Below, piece by piece: positions 1 to 12,339 of a stretch of DNA of 64,000 nucleotides (position 1 is its first letter; every line of letters starts with the position of its first letter). Position numbers and translations under genes: made by a program. This stretch comes from Ptychodera flava (taxonomy: Eukaryota > Hemichordata > Enteropneusta > Ptychoderidae). The stretch covers positions 23,586,174 through 23,650,173 of the forward strand of contig NC_091933.1 in the NCBI RefSeq assembly GCF_041260155.1. Direction: 5' to 3'. The notes beneath the pieces are model-generated. The model was given only the letters and a program-made list of their open reading frames with translations. It was not told the DNA's origin and made no database searches.

Positions 1-2222
1 ACAGATACCTTGCTGCGAATCCGTAACCCCTGTACCGCTTTCAAAGTCCGCATTGCACAGTATACGATGGACTTTATACAGTAACAGAGGTGAAGTAGGG
101 TCAGTTATAGACTTGGTTCAAGTCGGTGAATGTCTAAAAAATAAAATCGTTTGCACAGTTCATACAAACCTATTTGGAAATTTGGCAGGCCAGGTTTTGC
201 CCGCGATTGAACGCGTCACCTTTGAGTCTGCGCAGTAGTGAGTTAGTTTCTGCCGGATTCCGGGAGAAACTCCCCTGCATAGCGTTCACCTACTAATCGC
301 GTTCACCCCACTTGCGAGTTTCATTATGAAAACAGAACACAAATCATCGCGTTCACCAAGCTAAAACATTCACAAATCACAGACTTGAACCAAGTCTAGG
401 TCAGTTACGGGCGGTGGATGATAACCTTGCTGACCACTGCAGGTAAGATAGATCCTACTTGTCCTTGTAAATCATACAACAGAAGCCCAGTACAGTAAAT
501 CAGTACAGAAGACAAATGTGACAGGGTCAACAGGGCTTGCTTCCGTTATCGACTTTATCAATGCCATATTTACTAGTCACCCTTCTCAAAGGTAGGGATG
601 ACCCATTTTTTACCTGGGATGGAAGATTTTGGAAGAATAACTGTTGCCTGTCAAATGTTAAAAAATGATTCCATTAGTGTGGTTTAAAACAGTGAAAAAT
701 TATTGCAGGGTGACTGTCAGATATAAAATGCTGCAATGCATTGAAATAAACATAGAATTGAAGACAACGATTTAAGTGATCCCAAAAGCTGGTAATTGTG
801 AGTTTGTATCGTTATTCCTTGAAGGTGTAGTTTTAGGTGCTTGGTTTATCATTTATCTCGTACCACATAAGACATGTGACCGATGAGAGTTCATGAAAAC
901 ATATTGAAAGCACCTTTGTAGCTCACACATCTCCGTGTTGTCTCAATGATTGCAAGAAGTCTAAATCGACTTACACTTGACTGAAATTTATGGAAATCGT
1001 CTATCTCGTAAAACTCTACTTCGCTGGCAGTGGGGAGAGTGGAACAATGGTTTGCCTTTGCTGGGAAAATGATGCTTCAAGGTATCACTGAGGCGAAAGT
1101 GTCTTCAAAACAGATTTCTTCAAGGCCTCATTAGCGGAGACTTTTAATGTCCTTTCCAGCATGTTTGTTGGTTTTGTAAGTGCAGCTACTGAGCTACTCG
1201 TACGACAAAAATAGTGTCGAAATGCTTGCCTTGTAATCTTCCAGTCAACATAGCTTGCTTGTATTGTACTGAACTAGAGTCTGGACTCTTTTTATTTACA
1301 TTTGTGAACACTGCATTTTACTACATATTGCTTGGTGATTCAACATATGGAAAATGAGAACAAATTGATTTTCTCTTCTGGGTGGTGTGGACCATTTTTG
1401 ATTTTCTGAAAGTCTGGAAAATTGAAGGGGCATTCCAAGATATTGCCTTCGGAAAATAAAAATCAGGAGAAAAAGGCTGCAAACAGACTTGAAGTAAACA
1501 TGATCCATGACTACAGTTACGTTTACTCGTTATATTCTCAACATTTTCGTCGCGCCTTCTTGTTGCCCCGTTTTCATAAAATCTTATTCCATTGACCGCC
1601 ATGTTATGAATAATTTTTAAATCATTTCAGTTTGATACTTTCAGCTGCATGATTATTTATTTTTTGTACTTCTCTGCAATATATCTTCGATGCCTGCACT
1701 AGTTATATCTTACTGTAGTACAGGCTGTTTCTTTTTTTTTTTCAATTTTTACAGCGTCCTGAAGCAGATGCTTATCCCTGTTAGTTAAACCTGTCAACTT
1801 TGCACCGTTGTGCATTTCGTTCACAATTTGCTTTTGTAAATAAAAACATTTCAACAAAAAGGACTGGGAATATTGGCAATTAGGTACTCGAATTAGTCCC
1901 TTAGAGGGAAAATAAATAAAATAGCAGCCAGAATTTGCACACTTAAAAAAATAAAAACAAATTCAAAGTGAAGTAGGAAGCAAAAATAAGTTCAAAATCT
2001 CCCTCCCCTCTCTGAGATATGAAATGGTCCACCCGTAAACAAAGCTGATGCCACTATACTCAAAAGCTACACAAATTATTTCATCCGTAAACAAAGCTGA
2101 TCGCCATCCTCCAACGTAAACCGCTTGCGGCTGTCATAAAACAATTTGAATACAATAGAGGTATGATAATTTGATATGCCTTAATCAAACTCAGCGTGTT
2201 AAAGTCATAAAAAAACAATTCA
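1..2222. other. Upstream flank of PAN gene 1; no gene recognised
   Basis: No convincing coding segment was found on either strand. A MITE lies at 108-398. From about 80 (ignoring the MITE) to about 1020 the sequence aligns by eye with 12350-12980 upstream of PAN gene 2, and again from about 1855 to the gene start. The block at roughly 1021-1855 has no counterpart in unit 2, which carries a different insertion at that point (12967-13270). Confidence 0.6.
108..398. mobile_element. MITE with 17-bp terminal inverted repeats and 9-bp target duplication
   Basis: The ends are perfect inverted repeats: TAGACTTGGTTCAAGTC at 108-124 and its reverse complement at 382-398. The 9-bp direct repeat GGTCAGTTA flanks the element at 99-107 and 399-407. 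The paralogous unit at about 12353-12372 reads through without it, so it is an empty site. A 9-bp duplication is typical of Mutator-like elements, but the family call is inference. The element has no coding capacity. Confidence 0.8.
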
Positions 2223-5200
2223 ATGGCGAGCAATCCAAGTATGGCGGTCGCTGTTGGAGCTTTCCTCTTTGTTTTGCTTTGTTTTACCGCTGAGGCGGAA
2301 TTGATTCGCAGTGAGGAATGCATCTCCCAGGAAAACTACTGCTACCGGCCTGACGTATGCGCCTATGTATTCACCTTCAAGACTAACGACCATGGTGTTT
2401 GCCCCGATCTTGAGCAGGCAGTCGGCAAAGTCGACGATCTGGAGGACGACGTGGACCTGCTCCGCCTGCGGACAGCGTCTGGTGAGCGAGATGTAGGAAC
2501 TGTGAGACAAGAACTGGAAGGTGTGCGATTAGTGATCCATCACCTGAATAATGCCGTCAACGAGCTGCACACAAGAATGGAGCAATATGATAACGTTCCT
2601 GGCGACTTCATGACTTCAATCAGAGAGCAAATTGACGAAGTGAAACTGCAGCAGGCAGAAATAAATAATCAAATCGAAATTTCGAGCAACAGAAGTGACG
2701 AGAGAGACGCAAACAGTACCCGAATCGTCCGTATACTGGAACAGACCAGTCTTGCCATCAGTAACCTCGAACGACAAATCGCTGAAAAGGATGCACGCAT
2801 AACGAACTTGCAACATGAAGTTTTAAAACTTCGAAGCTATCACGGTAATTAATTGTTTGTTTGAATATCTTCTTTTTTACTCCCTTATAGTCGACCTAAA
2901 AGGGACTTGGGATAGTGTATGTGGAAGTATAAGAGTTTCTTTCATTTTGGTGAAGCCTGGCTAAACTCTACACATGATCTTATGGAACTGAACTTCAACT
3001 TTTTGTATTACTAGATATGCTCTTGCAATTGAGACTATCTCTTTGGTTTGCGAAAACTGCGACATCATCATCTGATAACACTTCGGTAGAATAAAAACCC
3101 ATTAAAAAGTTATTATTCTAATCTACACAATCGAAACATCATTAAATTCACTGTTTTTACGACAAGCCCGATATAGAAACCATTATTTCAACTGCCAACT
3201 CGCCAAGTTACAATATGCGACTAAATTGGCGGGGATACAGTTCTCGAAAACAGCCATATTTGCAATGCCAAGATTTACGGTACTGTTGATGTTTCCCTAG
3301 CTTTGACCACATCAACCCCGAGCGTTCGTTCAAGCTTGGAAAACTTACAGTAAAACGTTGTATGTCGTTCCATACTAAATGTAAATGCTTTGCATACAAA
3401 AATATACGTCTTAATTGTTGATTGTTCGCCTTGTCTTCATTTGAGATTTCCATCACATCATTTTCAGTAGCGAGTGATGGCAGTTATACACTAAAATGTA
3501 ACATAGGAGACAATTCACGACATTTCTATTGGTTGAAGAGAGCAGGATCGACACCAACTTCCACGAGTTGCTGCCACTCAGGAAAACTACCATAAAGACA
3601 TGTCTCTACAACATAACGATCGTGCATAGTTGTAAATTTTCCACCTCAATAATGTACGAGCATTTGGTATTGGATCGATAAAAATAGCCCTCTGACCCGA
3701 CCCGTTTATCAACGTTAATCTTTAGTGTGGTATTGTCTGCCGTCATATAAATCTACCACAATGCGACAACGTCGCTAGGTTGTCCTGTGCGATTAGTATG
3801 CAAAATTGTTGTGAGTTATTGGACACCACCAAGTATCTCGTAGTGTATTATTGAATTTTTAATATATAAGATATATATTTCTTATCATATTTTACTTCTC
3901 TATTTTAGTACATGTTTGTGCTATTCAATATAGGTCGCTAACTAGTTAAAATACAATATTTGTGTTTTTTGTTTCCCATACTCCTGCTTTCTCAGCTTTT
4001 TATATTGCTTGTGCGATTATTTATCTCCAATTCTCAGCTTTTCGTATTGCTTGTGCGATTATTTATCTCCAACTGGTGTATACACCACTGTAATTGCTCC
4101 GAAAACACTACGTGTGTGACGGCTGTGGTGTTGACTCAATCAATTAATCCGCTGATACGGACAGCGGATTAGCAAGTTGGCAATTTTTTCTGAGCAATTA
4201 TAGTGGTGTATTTCTTTCCCCTGTGGTTCTGCTGCAGTCAAAGTCAATCCTCTAGAACGTTCGTCGTCTCTCTACGCAGGGGTAGTGTGTTCAAAGACTA
4301 CTTCTGTATTTCCGGGCGATTTTTGCCGTGTCATGGAATAATAGCCCCTTTCCACCGAGCATGAAAGTCATCACGCTAAATTTGTAAAGTTTCCGTCGTT
4401 CAGCTCGTAAAAAATGTTTCTAGTTTCTAACAAAACCGAAGCGGTAGATCATGCGATCCGCATTGTGCTCCTTCAGTTTGATGGCCTCATGGCAAGTCTC
4501 ATGTTATGCTAGCGTATTTCAGCTCGACCAAATGCCTTAAATTCTAATTAAAGCTCAGACATTCAGTTTATACATCGTAAGTTTCAGTTTGATGTAACTT
4601 CTATAATAAGTTAGGCTATTCAACTGCAGTAAAACAACCATTTAGTAGTATATGGCCGGAGCTTGCCTATGGCTGCTGACACAATGACTCATTGACAGTT
4701 CCAATTACACTTGACAGCTGTTTTCTTTCCTTGTCATCAGTTACTGCACCGTGGGTGGAGGGACGGTGGTTACTGTTAGTCTTTAATAAACCTGTGCAAC
4801 GTACAGAAGTTTGGCTAAACTTCATCAATTGTCTGAACATCATTTATTTCTATTTTATAAAACTTTAATACAAGAAAATGTTGCATATCGCTCTACACCA
4901 TATGTAATTGTTTTGCATACAAAAATATGTCTTACTTGTTGATTGTATGCTTTGCAATCCTCGTGTCTTCATTTGCAATTTCCATCACATCAGTTTTAAT
5001 AGCGAGTGACTACAGTAAAGCATAAATTGATAACATGTAATGTTGAGTACCAACTGAAAGGATAGCACTTCGTCACGAATGTTTGTTTTTAACCATTTCC
5101 TGGAGGCTAGTAAAGTGAATCATGGTTATGGCTAATTTTGGGTTCTGATTTATCTTTGTGGGTATACTTTAATCTGTTCCAGCAAAGTTCTAAAGATGTT

Positions 5201-5603
5201 AAAATCGTAGGATACAATAAGTAAGAAATATCATAACCATCTACGGCAGTCATTGCCGTCAAGCAACCAAAACAAATGGAAATTATATAATGATTTTTTT
5301 TCCTGACTGAAGACCAATTACTTTATACTTTCACTCTAACTTTTTTCCTCAGAATGTGATATCGACACAAATACACAACGCGATGGTTTTGATTTGCTCG
5401 ACGGAATCGAAAACACGGTAGAAAGTCCAAGGGAATGTTGTCTGTCTTGCCTTGCCTATCCTGGTTGCAAGGCGTGGAACTTCGAAAAGCCGCGGCAATC
5501 AGGGTGGTTTCCACATTTCACCGGTACCGGTAGATGTTCATTGAAGAGAGCAGGAACGACACCCAGTGCCTCGAGTTGCTGCGACTCAGGAAAATTACCG
5601 TAA
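2223..5603 (+). CDS. Secreted coiled-coil protein with C-terminal PAN/apple-like domain (gene 1)
   Basis: Two exons, 2223-2844 and 5353-5603, joined GT..AG in phase 1, give 290 aa. Residues 1-25 form a signal peptide (hydrophobic core GAFLFVLLCF, likely cut after AEA). Cys 33, 40, 46 and 60 form a small Cys segment. Residues about 62-205 are heptad-rich coiled coil with one N-glycosylation site (NST). Exon 2 encodes about 80 residues with eight Cys (209, 236, 237, 240, 246, 269, 283, 284). Their spacing and the motifs GFDL, ECCLSC, PGCKAW and CSLKR match PAN/apple domains of the small PAN_4 type, which bind carbohydrate or protein ligands. The product is probably an extracellular oligomeric binding protein; the ligand is unknown. 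The ATG at 2223 begins just before the signal peptide; an in-frame Met at residue 7 is an alternative. Gene 2 shares both exons and the splice phase. Confidence 0.86.
3350..4060 (+). pseudogene. Decayed duplicate of PAN exon 2 and flanks inside intron 1
   Basis: About 3350-3475 matches intron sequence at 4890-5010. About 3528-4060 matches the end of exon 2 plus downstream sequence at 5531-6240. In the coding frame the segment reads LKRAGSTPTSTSCCHSGKLP then stop, against LKRAGTTPSASSCCDSGKLP in the real exon, so the last 20 codons survive without a frameshift. The first two thirds of the exon, including six of the eight PAN cysteines, are gone. The AATAAA found after the true exon is degraded here. 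Confidence 0.8.
3990..4073. repeat. 42-bp tandem duplication, two copies
   Basis: The segment beginning TCTCAGCTTTT is repeated at 3990-4031 and 4032-4073 with about two mismatches. The unit has a single, diverged counterpart near 6205. Confidence 0.75.
4083..4208. mobile_element. 126-bp foldback MITE flanked by TA
   Basis: CACCACTGTAATTGCTC at 4083-4099 and GAGCAATTATAGTGGTG at 4192-4208 are inverted repeats with one mismatch in 17. TA dinucleotides flank both ends, as for Tc1/mariner-type insertions. A second small palindrome (AATCCGCTG/CAGCGGATT) lies at 4146-4170. The element is absent from the paralogous intron of gene 2. Confidence 0.65.
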
Positions 5604-5765
5604 AGATACATCTATACAACCTAGCGATCGTGCATAGTTATTAAAGTTGATCACCTCAATTATGTACTAGCACTTGGTATTAGATCGACAAAATATAGTC
5701 CGCTGACCCATTTTTCAACGTTAATCTTTAGTGTGGTATTGTTCCAGGGGTATTGTCTGCCGTCA

Positions 5766-5771
5766 AATAAA
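5766..5771 (+). promoter_or_regulatory. Candidate polyadenylation signal, PAN gene 1
   Basis: AATAAA lies 163 nt after the stop codon. The same hexamer in the same context lies 164 nt after the stop of gene 2 (16027). Confidence 0.6.
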
Positions 5772-7980
5772 TCTACCACAACGTTGCTAGGTTGTCCTAT
5801 GCAGTTAGTATGCAAAATTGTCATTAGTCATAGGAAACTACCAAGTATCTAATAGTAACACGATTGGAACTAATTTGAGATAAATGGATCTTCATGTATT
5901 TCATATTTCTCAAAATTGTTAGGTGCCCTATAGCTGAATGTTGCAATATTATAACCTACCTATAAAAACAAGTGTATAGCTTAAAAAGAAAAGCATATGA
6001 GCTTTTATTTGCAGACTAAACCTCACCATTGAATTATCACGAATTAATTCCAATCGTGTTTGGTGTATTGTTGAAAGTGTATTAGAGATATTACTTATCA
6101 TATTTTACCTCTGTATTTTAGTAAATTTTTGCGCTATTCAATATAGGTCACTAACCAGTTTAAATACAATCCTTGTCTATTTTTGTTTCCCATACTCCTG
6201 CTTTCATGGCTTTTCGTATGACTTGTGTAACTATCTCGATAGTTCGGCCAGGCCTATCACTTAACCAACTTGTGTTCAATGATAGGAGATATTTCAACTT
6301 GTACTAATTCTCCAACAAACATGGTACAGATACAAGAATATATCATTCCTTGTTAGGTAATCGTTGGTTGGTAAATTACATCAACAGAACGATGACATTT
6401 GTCAACAGAGAAAATGCATCAATCAAAGTCAACAAACTAAGACACTACGGTTATGTAAAGGGTTAGTATGTACTGTAACAGTCTTAACATGTACAGGGTA
6501 TGATTCCATTCAATTAAGAGGGCAATCATACAACTCTAATAATTGTGTTCAAATAATGAAATGAACCCCCACAAGAATTATTTAATTACTTAATAATGTT
6601 GCTCGAGATAATTTTGTTTTCACACTACCTATAGCTTAATTTTTATATTTCCAACCCGCTGAAGGTCACACATATTCTCTGTCATTCAATGATCGATTTT
6701 TTGATATTGTGATAGGAATTAAATTCGTGTTCTCAACTGTACTTTGTGTTGTCATATATTTTCATCTACATTACATTTAGGCCTACAATAGATATTAAAT
6801 GTGTAGTAGTTGGCCTTTTCATGTGTATGTAGGGCGTCTTTCATCGATCCAGACTTCATATCATAGAACTCCATAGTGCTACCAGCATATGAAGTAAATC
6901 CCGACTGATGTTCGTAGTCAACAGGAACAGACGAAATCCAGAGCTGACATTTGTTTCCGTCGTAACCAGTACGTTTTGAGAATTTCTTTTCGATTATCCT
7001 TACTCGAGGATATTGATGGGCCACCTGGGCCGTTTTGAGAATTTCTTTTCGATTATCCTTACTCGAGGATATTGATGGGCCACCTGGGCCGTAGCCTGGC
7101 CAGATTTAGCTAGGATTACGTAAATTACATAAAATTTACATACTGAATTTGTTGAAAATTCCACGGGAGGAGGGGGCCTGCCCCCCCCCCCCCCGTAGGC
7201 AACGGCCCTGGCTCACCCAAAACTTGCTTTGTAATAGTATACTACCAGTATTATGATTGCATTCCGGTTTAATAAATAATAAATTCATCAAAATTTTCTC
7301 GCATCAAAGTACTTTCCTTTGTTAACTCGTTACCCTAGTCACTATCAAGAACGTAAGACACGGACATGTGAAATGTCTCCATACCGTGGCGCGGAAACCT
7401 TATTCAGCGGTAGTTTCCAGCTGACCACTTCTGACTTTGACTTCGAGACAAATTTACTTAGGACTTGAGTATACTTGATGTTTAAAGTTTATTAACTTTT
7501 TCTAGTCATTCTTTTTCTCTTGTAATACCCTTGAAAACTATTACAACAGTTGAGCAACTTCATGTGTGTCTTGTAGAATATAGACATACAAATTATAGCC
7601 GATAATGAACAAAATTTACAATGTTACGACCAGTATACAAATATTGATCCCTTGAATGTTTTAATTACTATAATTAGAGTTGAGTTTTTCTTGCTATAAT
7701 ATAATTAGAGTTGAGAATTGAAATAGAAGCTCACCCCGGCAATAGAGTACCTTTGGTGATCGATAATGTGACCTGTCCTCTTATCTTCATGTGTTTCGTA
7801 GTCAACGATTTCCGTTCTCACCGAGATTTTAAGATACCATTGCCTAATTACACAGGACGATTTAGCATACCATTTACAACGTTGAAGATTGCAGACAAAT
7901 TTCAAATATCAGTAAATTACACAGATCCAATTTACAACAGACTCGCAAGTACACTATGGATAACTAAGTGGGAAAACGTT
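5772..7980. other. Region downstream of PAN gene 1; conserved short ORFs of unknown status
   Basis: No recognised gene. Three stretches stay open in both this unit and the paralogous 16050-17280 region. One is on the minus strand at 6752-7024 (starts MAHQYPRVRIIEKKF). One is on the plus strand at 7364-7468 (TCEMSPYRGAETLFSG... to a stop). One is on the plus strand at 7711-7975 (IEIEAHPGNRVP...). A 59-bp tandem duplication lies at 6972-7089 and a poly-C run near 7182-7195. The open stretches could be exons of an unrecognised gene or chance. Confidence 0.5.
6972..7089. repeat. 59-bp tandem duplication
   Basis: The segment beginning CGTTTTGAGAATTTC is present twice in a row (6972-7030 and 7031-7089) and is identical by eye. 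The paralogous region near 16450 has one copy, so the duplication is recent. Confidence 0.85.
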
Positions 7981-7983
7981 TTA

Positions 7984-9112
7984 GGGACTGGTCAGTTTCT
8001 TCGGCCTTTGGGGCCGGTGGATTCATGGGGGGGTCACCCTGTTTTTGACTTTGGTGATGGGGGGGGGGGTCACCATGTTTTTGAAATGCCCAATAGGGGG
8101 GGTCAGTGTGTTTTTGAATTTCGACACAGGCTCATCATTGCCTAAAATGCATCGTGTCAGCCACAAATTTCATCATTCAGTTGCATTTTTCGGCGCGCCC
8201 TTCGGGCGCGTAACTTTAATAATAAGACATATTTTCAGCACGCCCAACTTTAAGATATCAGGCATACATATATCAGAGATATCTGTATGTTCAATATTTT
8301 TCAGCGTGCTCTTCGAGCACATTACTTTAATATATCAGACATTTTTCAGCACGCCCTTTCTGTGCATGACTTTAATATACAAGAAATATATATCAGAGGT
8401 ATCAGGATGTTTCATATTTTTCTCCGCGCCCTTCGGGCACCATACTGTAATAAATCAAAGAATATGCCAGAGATATCTTGATGTTTGCTAAGTGAAAGTG
8501 AACAATTCCTGATACTTTTCTGTTCTCTGTATGAGAATTCAGTATGAGAAAGCAACATGCACAAATATTTCACAATATATATTTGATAAAGTGACTTATT
8601 TTAGAGATAGAAAAATGACAAGATATCTTTCGTTGTCATTAATGCAGCTGTTTTCCTTTGTGTCTCAGGTTTTCTGTAGAATGATACTTTTTTATGACCA
8701 AAATAACAGTTAAAAAGGCAGTTTTTGTCATTATTAGCTGTGCTTTTATGGTTTCAATGTTACAAGAAAAGGTCATCTCAGACACTGCACACATCAGATT
8801 TAGCGAAAATGTCTCTCTATGGCTCCTCAGGAGATTTCATTGGATGGCTGGAAAGTCTTAACACCCATCAAAATTTTTGATTTACTGCACTTTCCTCTTT
8901 GATATTAATGATTGACATCCATTTCTGTTCAGGACATCTGGTTAAGCATAGAAAATGTGAAATACATTCACAACTCATTCAAAATGTACCCTACTGTATT
9001 CAAACTTCAAGATTGACACTTTGAAATTCCAATCTTACAACTGACATGTCAACAATTTCACTAAAACACAGAATAACTGTTAAAATATAAATGTATGTAA
9101 AATATAAAATAT

Positions 9113-9179
<67 letters not shown>

Positions 9180-9355
9180 GTACACCTTTTGTTTTACAGT
9201 TGTCGCGTGCGCAGGGGGGGTCACCCTGTTTTCGAAATTTGGGATGGGGGGGGGGGTCACCCTGTTTTCAAAATTTGGAATAGGGGGGGTCAGCCACTTT
9301 TTGACGTCGGCAAAAAATAATCCACCCACCCCGGCCGAAGAAACTGACCAGTCCC
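7984..9355. mobile_element. Non-autonomous DNA transposon, 23-bp TIRs, TTA target duplication (PIF/Harbinger-like)
   Basis: Perfect 23-bp inverted ends start GGGACTGGTCAGTTTCTTCG (7984-8006) and end at 9333-9355. TTA flanks both sides (7981-7983, 9356-9358). The 3-bp TWA-type duplication fits PIF/Harbinger; the family is inferred. Near each end lie three G-run units reading GGGGGTCACCCTGTTTT or close variants, in the same orientation at both ends. The centre (8187-8440) has tandem units of about 110-120 bp, each with a GCGCCCTTCGGGCGC-type palindrome. A TA microsatellite lies at 9115-9177. No transposase is present. Unit 2 and the relic near 29850-29990 lack the insertion. Confidence 0.85.
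9115..9177. repeat. (TA)n microsatellite
   Basis: Near-perfect alternating TA run inside the TTA-flanked transposon. Confidence 0.95.
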
Positions 9356-9535
9356 TTAGTATGGTACAATTGTTTCTCACAGATTGTCATATGGATACAT
9401 CTGTGTTCACATGTTTACATATAATAATGTCACTTTGGTTACAGTCTTAGTCTCTCAAACGGATAAGATGTCCGTGATTGTTTTTTTAATGTTTGGGTTG
9501 CTGACGAGGATGCTAACGCTGCTTTCGAAGAAATG

Positions 9536-12035
9536 CTACATTCGATCTCGCATTTTCTCGTATGCATATGCCACTTTCAGCAACGTTGATTCTTCGAACT
9601 TCTCCCCACCATCATCATTCCCACTGGTAGTCCATCAGAAAAACCGGTGCTTATGCTGAGAGCTGGGTGGCCAGTTATGTTGTATGGACCCATATTTGCG
9701 TACGAATTCATAGCCTGCTCCCAGATTTCTAAATGAAGACAAAAGGGTGGACATGTGTTATTTTAAAAATGTATGGATGCTGAACAATTCTCATTACTGA
9801 ACATAGCTTTTGTGTTGTGCTAAGTAGGCAAACTACGAGATATTGAAATGTACTGTGGGCAAAAAGTTGACTTTTCACCACAGCAAGAGTTTATATAGTG
9901 AACCGATAAATATTGTTTGCGCAAATGTAATCCTTATCATTGACGAAGTTCTGTTTGTTCATGGAACTAGCATAACTCGTGCATCTTTTCAACCTTTTAG
10001 GCGTTTCTGGTATGAAAATCCCGTATAACCAAAACTTCAATTTAGCTTCCGGAATCTTATGTTTTAACTGTAATATGGTTGACTGTCTTAGACTTATAGA
10101 CTCACTTAGGTAGCAAAATAAGGTCCCGAGAATTTGACGTGAATTGTTGGCTGTCTATAAAAAGAACTTGGCTGTATAGAGTCTGATTCGCTATATATGC
10201 ACTTGCCATGCTCTGGACATTGAAAATCAAACTGGGATGTTTTCTGTCAAGCGATTGACTAAGAAGAACGAGGATGTTTACCCCCAACTTAAATGGTCAG
10301 CTTCTCTCGGTAAAACAAGCACTTAAATCCAGTGCAGTACACTTAATCTACGGTACAGAGAAAATTGCAAGGGTTAACGTGAAAACACAAATTGAACTCT
10401 AGTTACCTGAAGCTGTCGAATACTGTAGGGGCAGTTTTTGAGATTTGAAAGGGACTGTAGGCACCACCAAAACGTCACAGTTTTCAAAAACCTTGTCAAA
10501 TGCCTTGGTCATGTCCATATGAACGTTTTGTGCTTTGCATAAAAGTAGCCATCGTACTCTTGTTTCAAATAATCTCCAACACCAAGACGGTCTGTAGGAC
10601 GAAAAGATAATGGCGCACATGTGAAAAAAAGACGAGTAAAGCCATCAGGGATATTTCAACATATTTTAAATTAATAACTGCATAGCTGCAATATTTCTTC
10701 AAGTATCACCAACATATAGCTTTAAAATGGTACCACAGGTCGCTGGCAAAAGACGTCTCACACAACACATTTTGCGTGAGAAAATAACGAGCAGCTAATA
10801 CCTTTTATGGTTATTCCGGTCACAGATATGCCCTCAATTTTTAAGTTAACCAGTTGGGACCTTTCAGAGTAACTTCCGTTAAGTTTGTTCGTCTTGAAGA
10901 AATGGGTCATAATTTTGCATGTAGATTGTCGACAATACTCAGGAACCTGGAAAGTGTGGGCTCATGTACCTTGACGAAATGAGGCATGCCGTTTATCTTT
11001 GTTCGGTATCCTCTATGTAACGCATTGACGGTGCTAGACGGATAGTACCCTTTGTACTGCGAACCAGCTCCTGCAGCGTGCAAGAAAAAGGCAAATATCT
11101 TGTACAGGAGCTCAGAAAATTATTATCGTATGAGTTAATCGCAACACAGAGGACGAAAGAGATCATCGGAGGCGTAAATCTCTCTCGCTGTTAATGCATA
11201 TTACACTTTCTCATAGATACTTAGAACTTACCGCTTCCCCTCATCATCATGTCGACTTCGCCTTCAAATGCAAATGTCGTGTGTGGAGAAAATATTGAAG
11301 AGAGTGAAAAGGTCGTGTTTCGAGTCTTTCCATACAAATAAATGAAGCTCAGTTCTGGTGCTTTTAGTTCAACATAATCAACCTTTGACGTCACTGTAAT
11401 ATTGCCATGTAGGCATTCACACAAGTGAATAAATCGCAATCATACCAATCCACAATCCAATAACACTAGGTCAAAATTTGTAAGACAATAACTGTTGTAA
11501 ACATAGACACAAAACAGCACAGAACAGACAGTAAATAGACGGTACACAAACAAAGTCAAATTCATAAAAGAAAGATATATGGACCTCTGGCCAAAAGACC
11601 AAGAAGTGATGTCAGGTGTTTCGAAAATAGTAAGCGCAATACTCTATTTACTCTAATACTCTATTTGCTCTGCATGTAATTTGCATAATCATCCTTTTTT
11701 AAAACATCTCGAACATGGAATGGAAAATTGTATCCGCGGAAGATTTGTTTTATCACGATAAAGCTCAGAAAAAAGCTCAGTTCATTCTTGAGAGTATGGT
11801 AGAGAATTTTTAGTGGAAAAGCAAAACGATGAAAAACGTACTCAGGCTGTTTAACTGCATCAATCAACATACCCAGTTTATGTTCTGGGACAGAAACTTC
11901 TTCAACTGAAGCACCTAGGCTTGTCATCTGATATGCTGCCTTCTTAACCATAGCATCGACATCTTCGTCACAGTTTGACAGACCAAAGCCTTCTTTCAGA
12001 ATACCTATTCTATTTCCTGGTAACTCAGTTGTCAA
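9536..12035 (-). pseudogene. Amidase copy A, 5'-truncated pseudogene (exons 8-12 only)
   Basis: Recognisable exons are e8 11873-12035 (intact, KEGFGLSN...VPEHKL), a remnant of e9 at 11232-11275, e10 10970-11070 (intact, [22 protein letters not shown]), e11 10407-10591 and e12 9536-9728. Exons 1-7, which carry the Lys-Ser-Ser catalytic triad, are missing, because the duplication junction at about 12350 falls in intron 7. Compared with B and C, e11 is two bases short, e12 is one base short, and about 21 bp spanning the start and splice acceptor of e9 are deleted. There is no start codon or leader exon. It cannot encode a working amidase. Confidence 0.9.
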
Positions 12036-12339
12036 CTGACAAACCAAAAAGTTGCATTGGTCGGAAGCTACATTCCTTACACAAAGGTTTACCAAACAGT
12101 GATTAATAATAGACCTCTTTCTCATAGTTTGATACTTGGAATTTTGTCGCGTACGTTCTCACTAAATGCCTATGCTCATAGATAAAGGGACATTATGATC
12201 AAGAAATGCCACACCTTAGTTTGTGGGAAAGGTGTAAATATACTTTAGGCATCATATCCCTAGCAAGTAAGGCAGCAAGACTTAATCGAGTGTGTCTTCA
12301 CCAAGGCCATTTTTGAAAGAAGGTGACCACAGCACAAGT

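Larger units (their letters stand above)
2845..5352. other. Intron 1 of PAN gene 1
   Basis: The part at 2845-3230 and the part from about 4215 to the acceptor align with the shorter intron of gene 2 (14292-15621). The extra 3230-4210 block holds a decayed duplicate of exon 2 with its flanks, a 42-bp tandem duplication (3990-4073) and a TA-flanked foldback (4083-4208). Confidence 0.7.

Noticed and set aside
2220-2510. Minus-strand open frame opposite PAN gene 1 exon 1
   Set aside because: It mirrors the real exon in another frame, also occurs opposite gene 2, and has no family match.
9536-12035. Copy A as a functional short amidase
   Set aside because: It lacks the exons that carry the catalytic Lys and both Ser residues, has no start, and has frame and splice damage.
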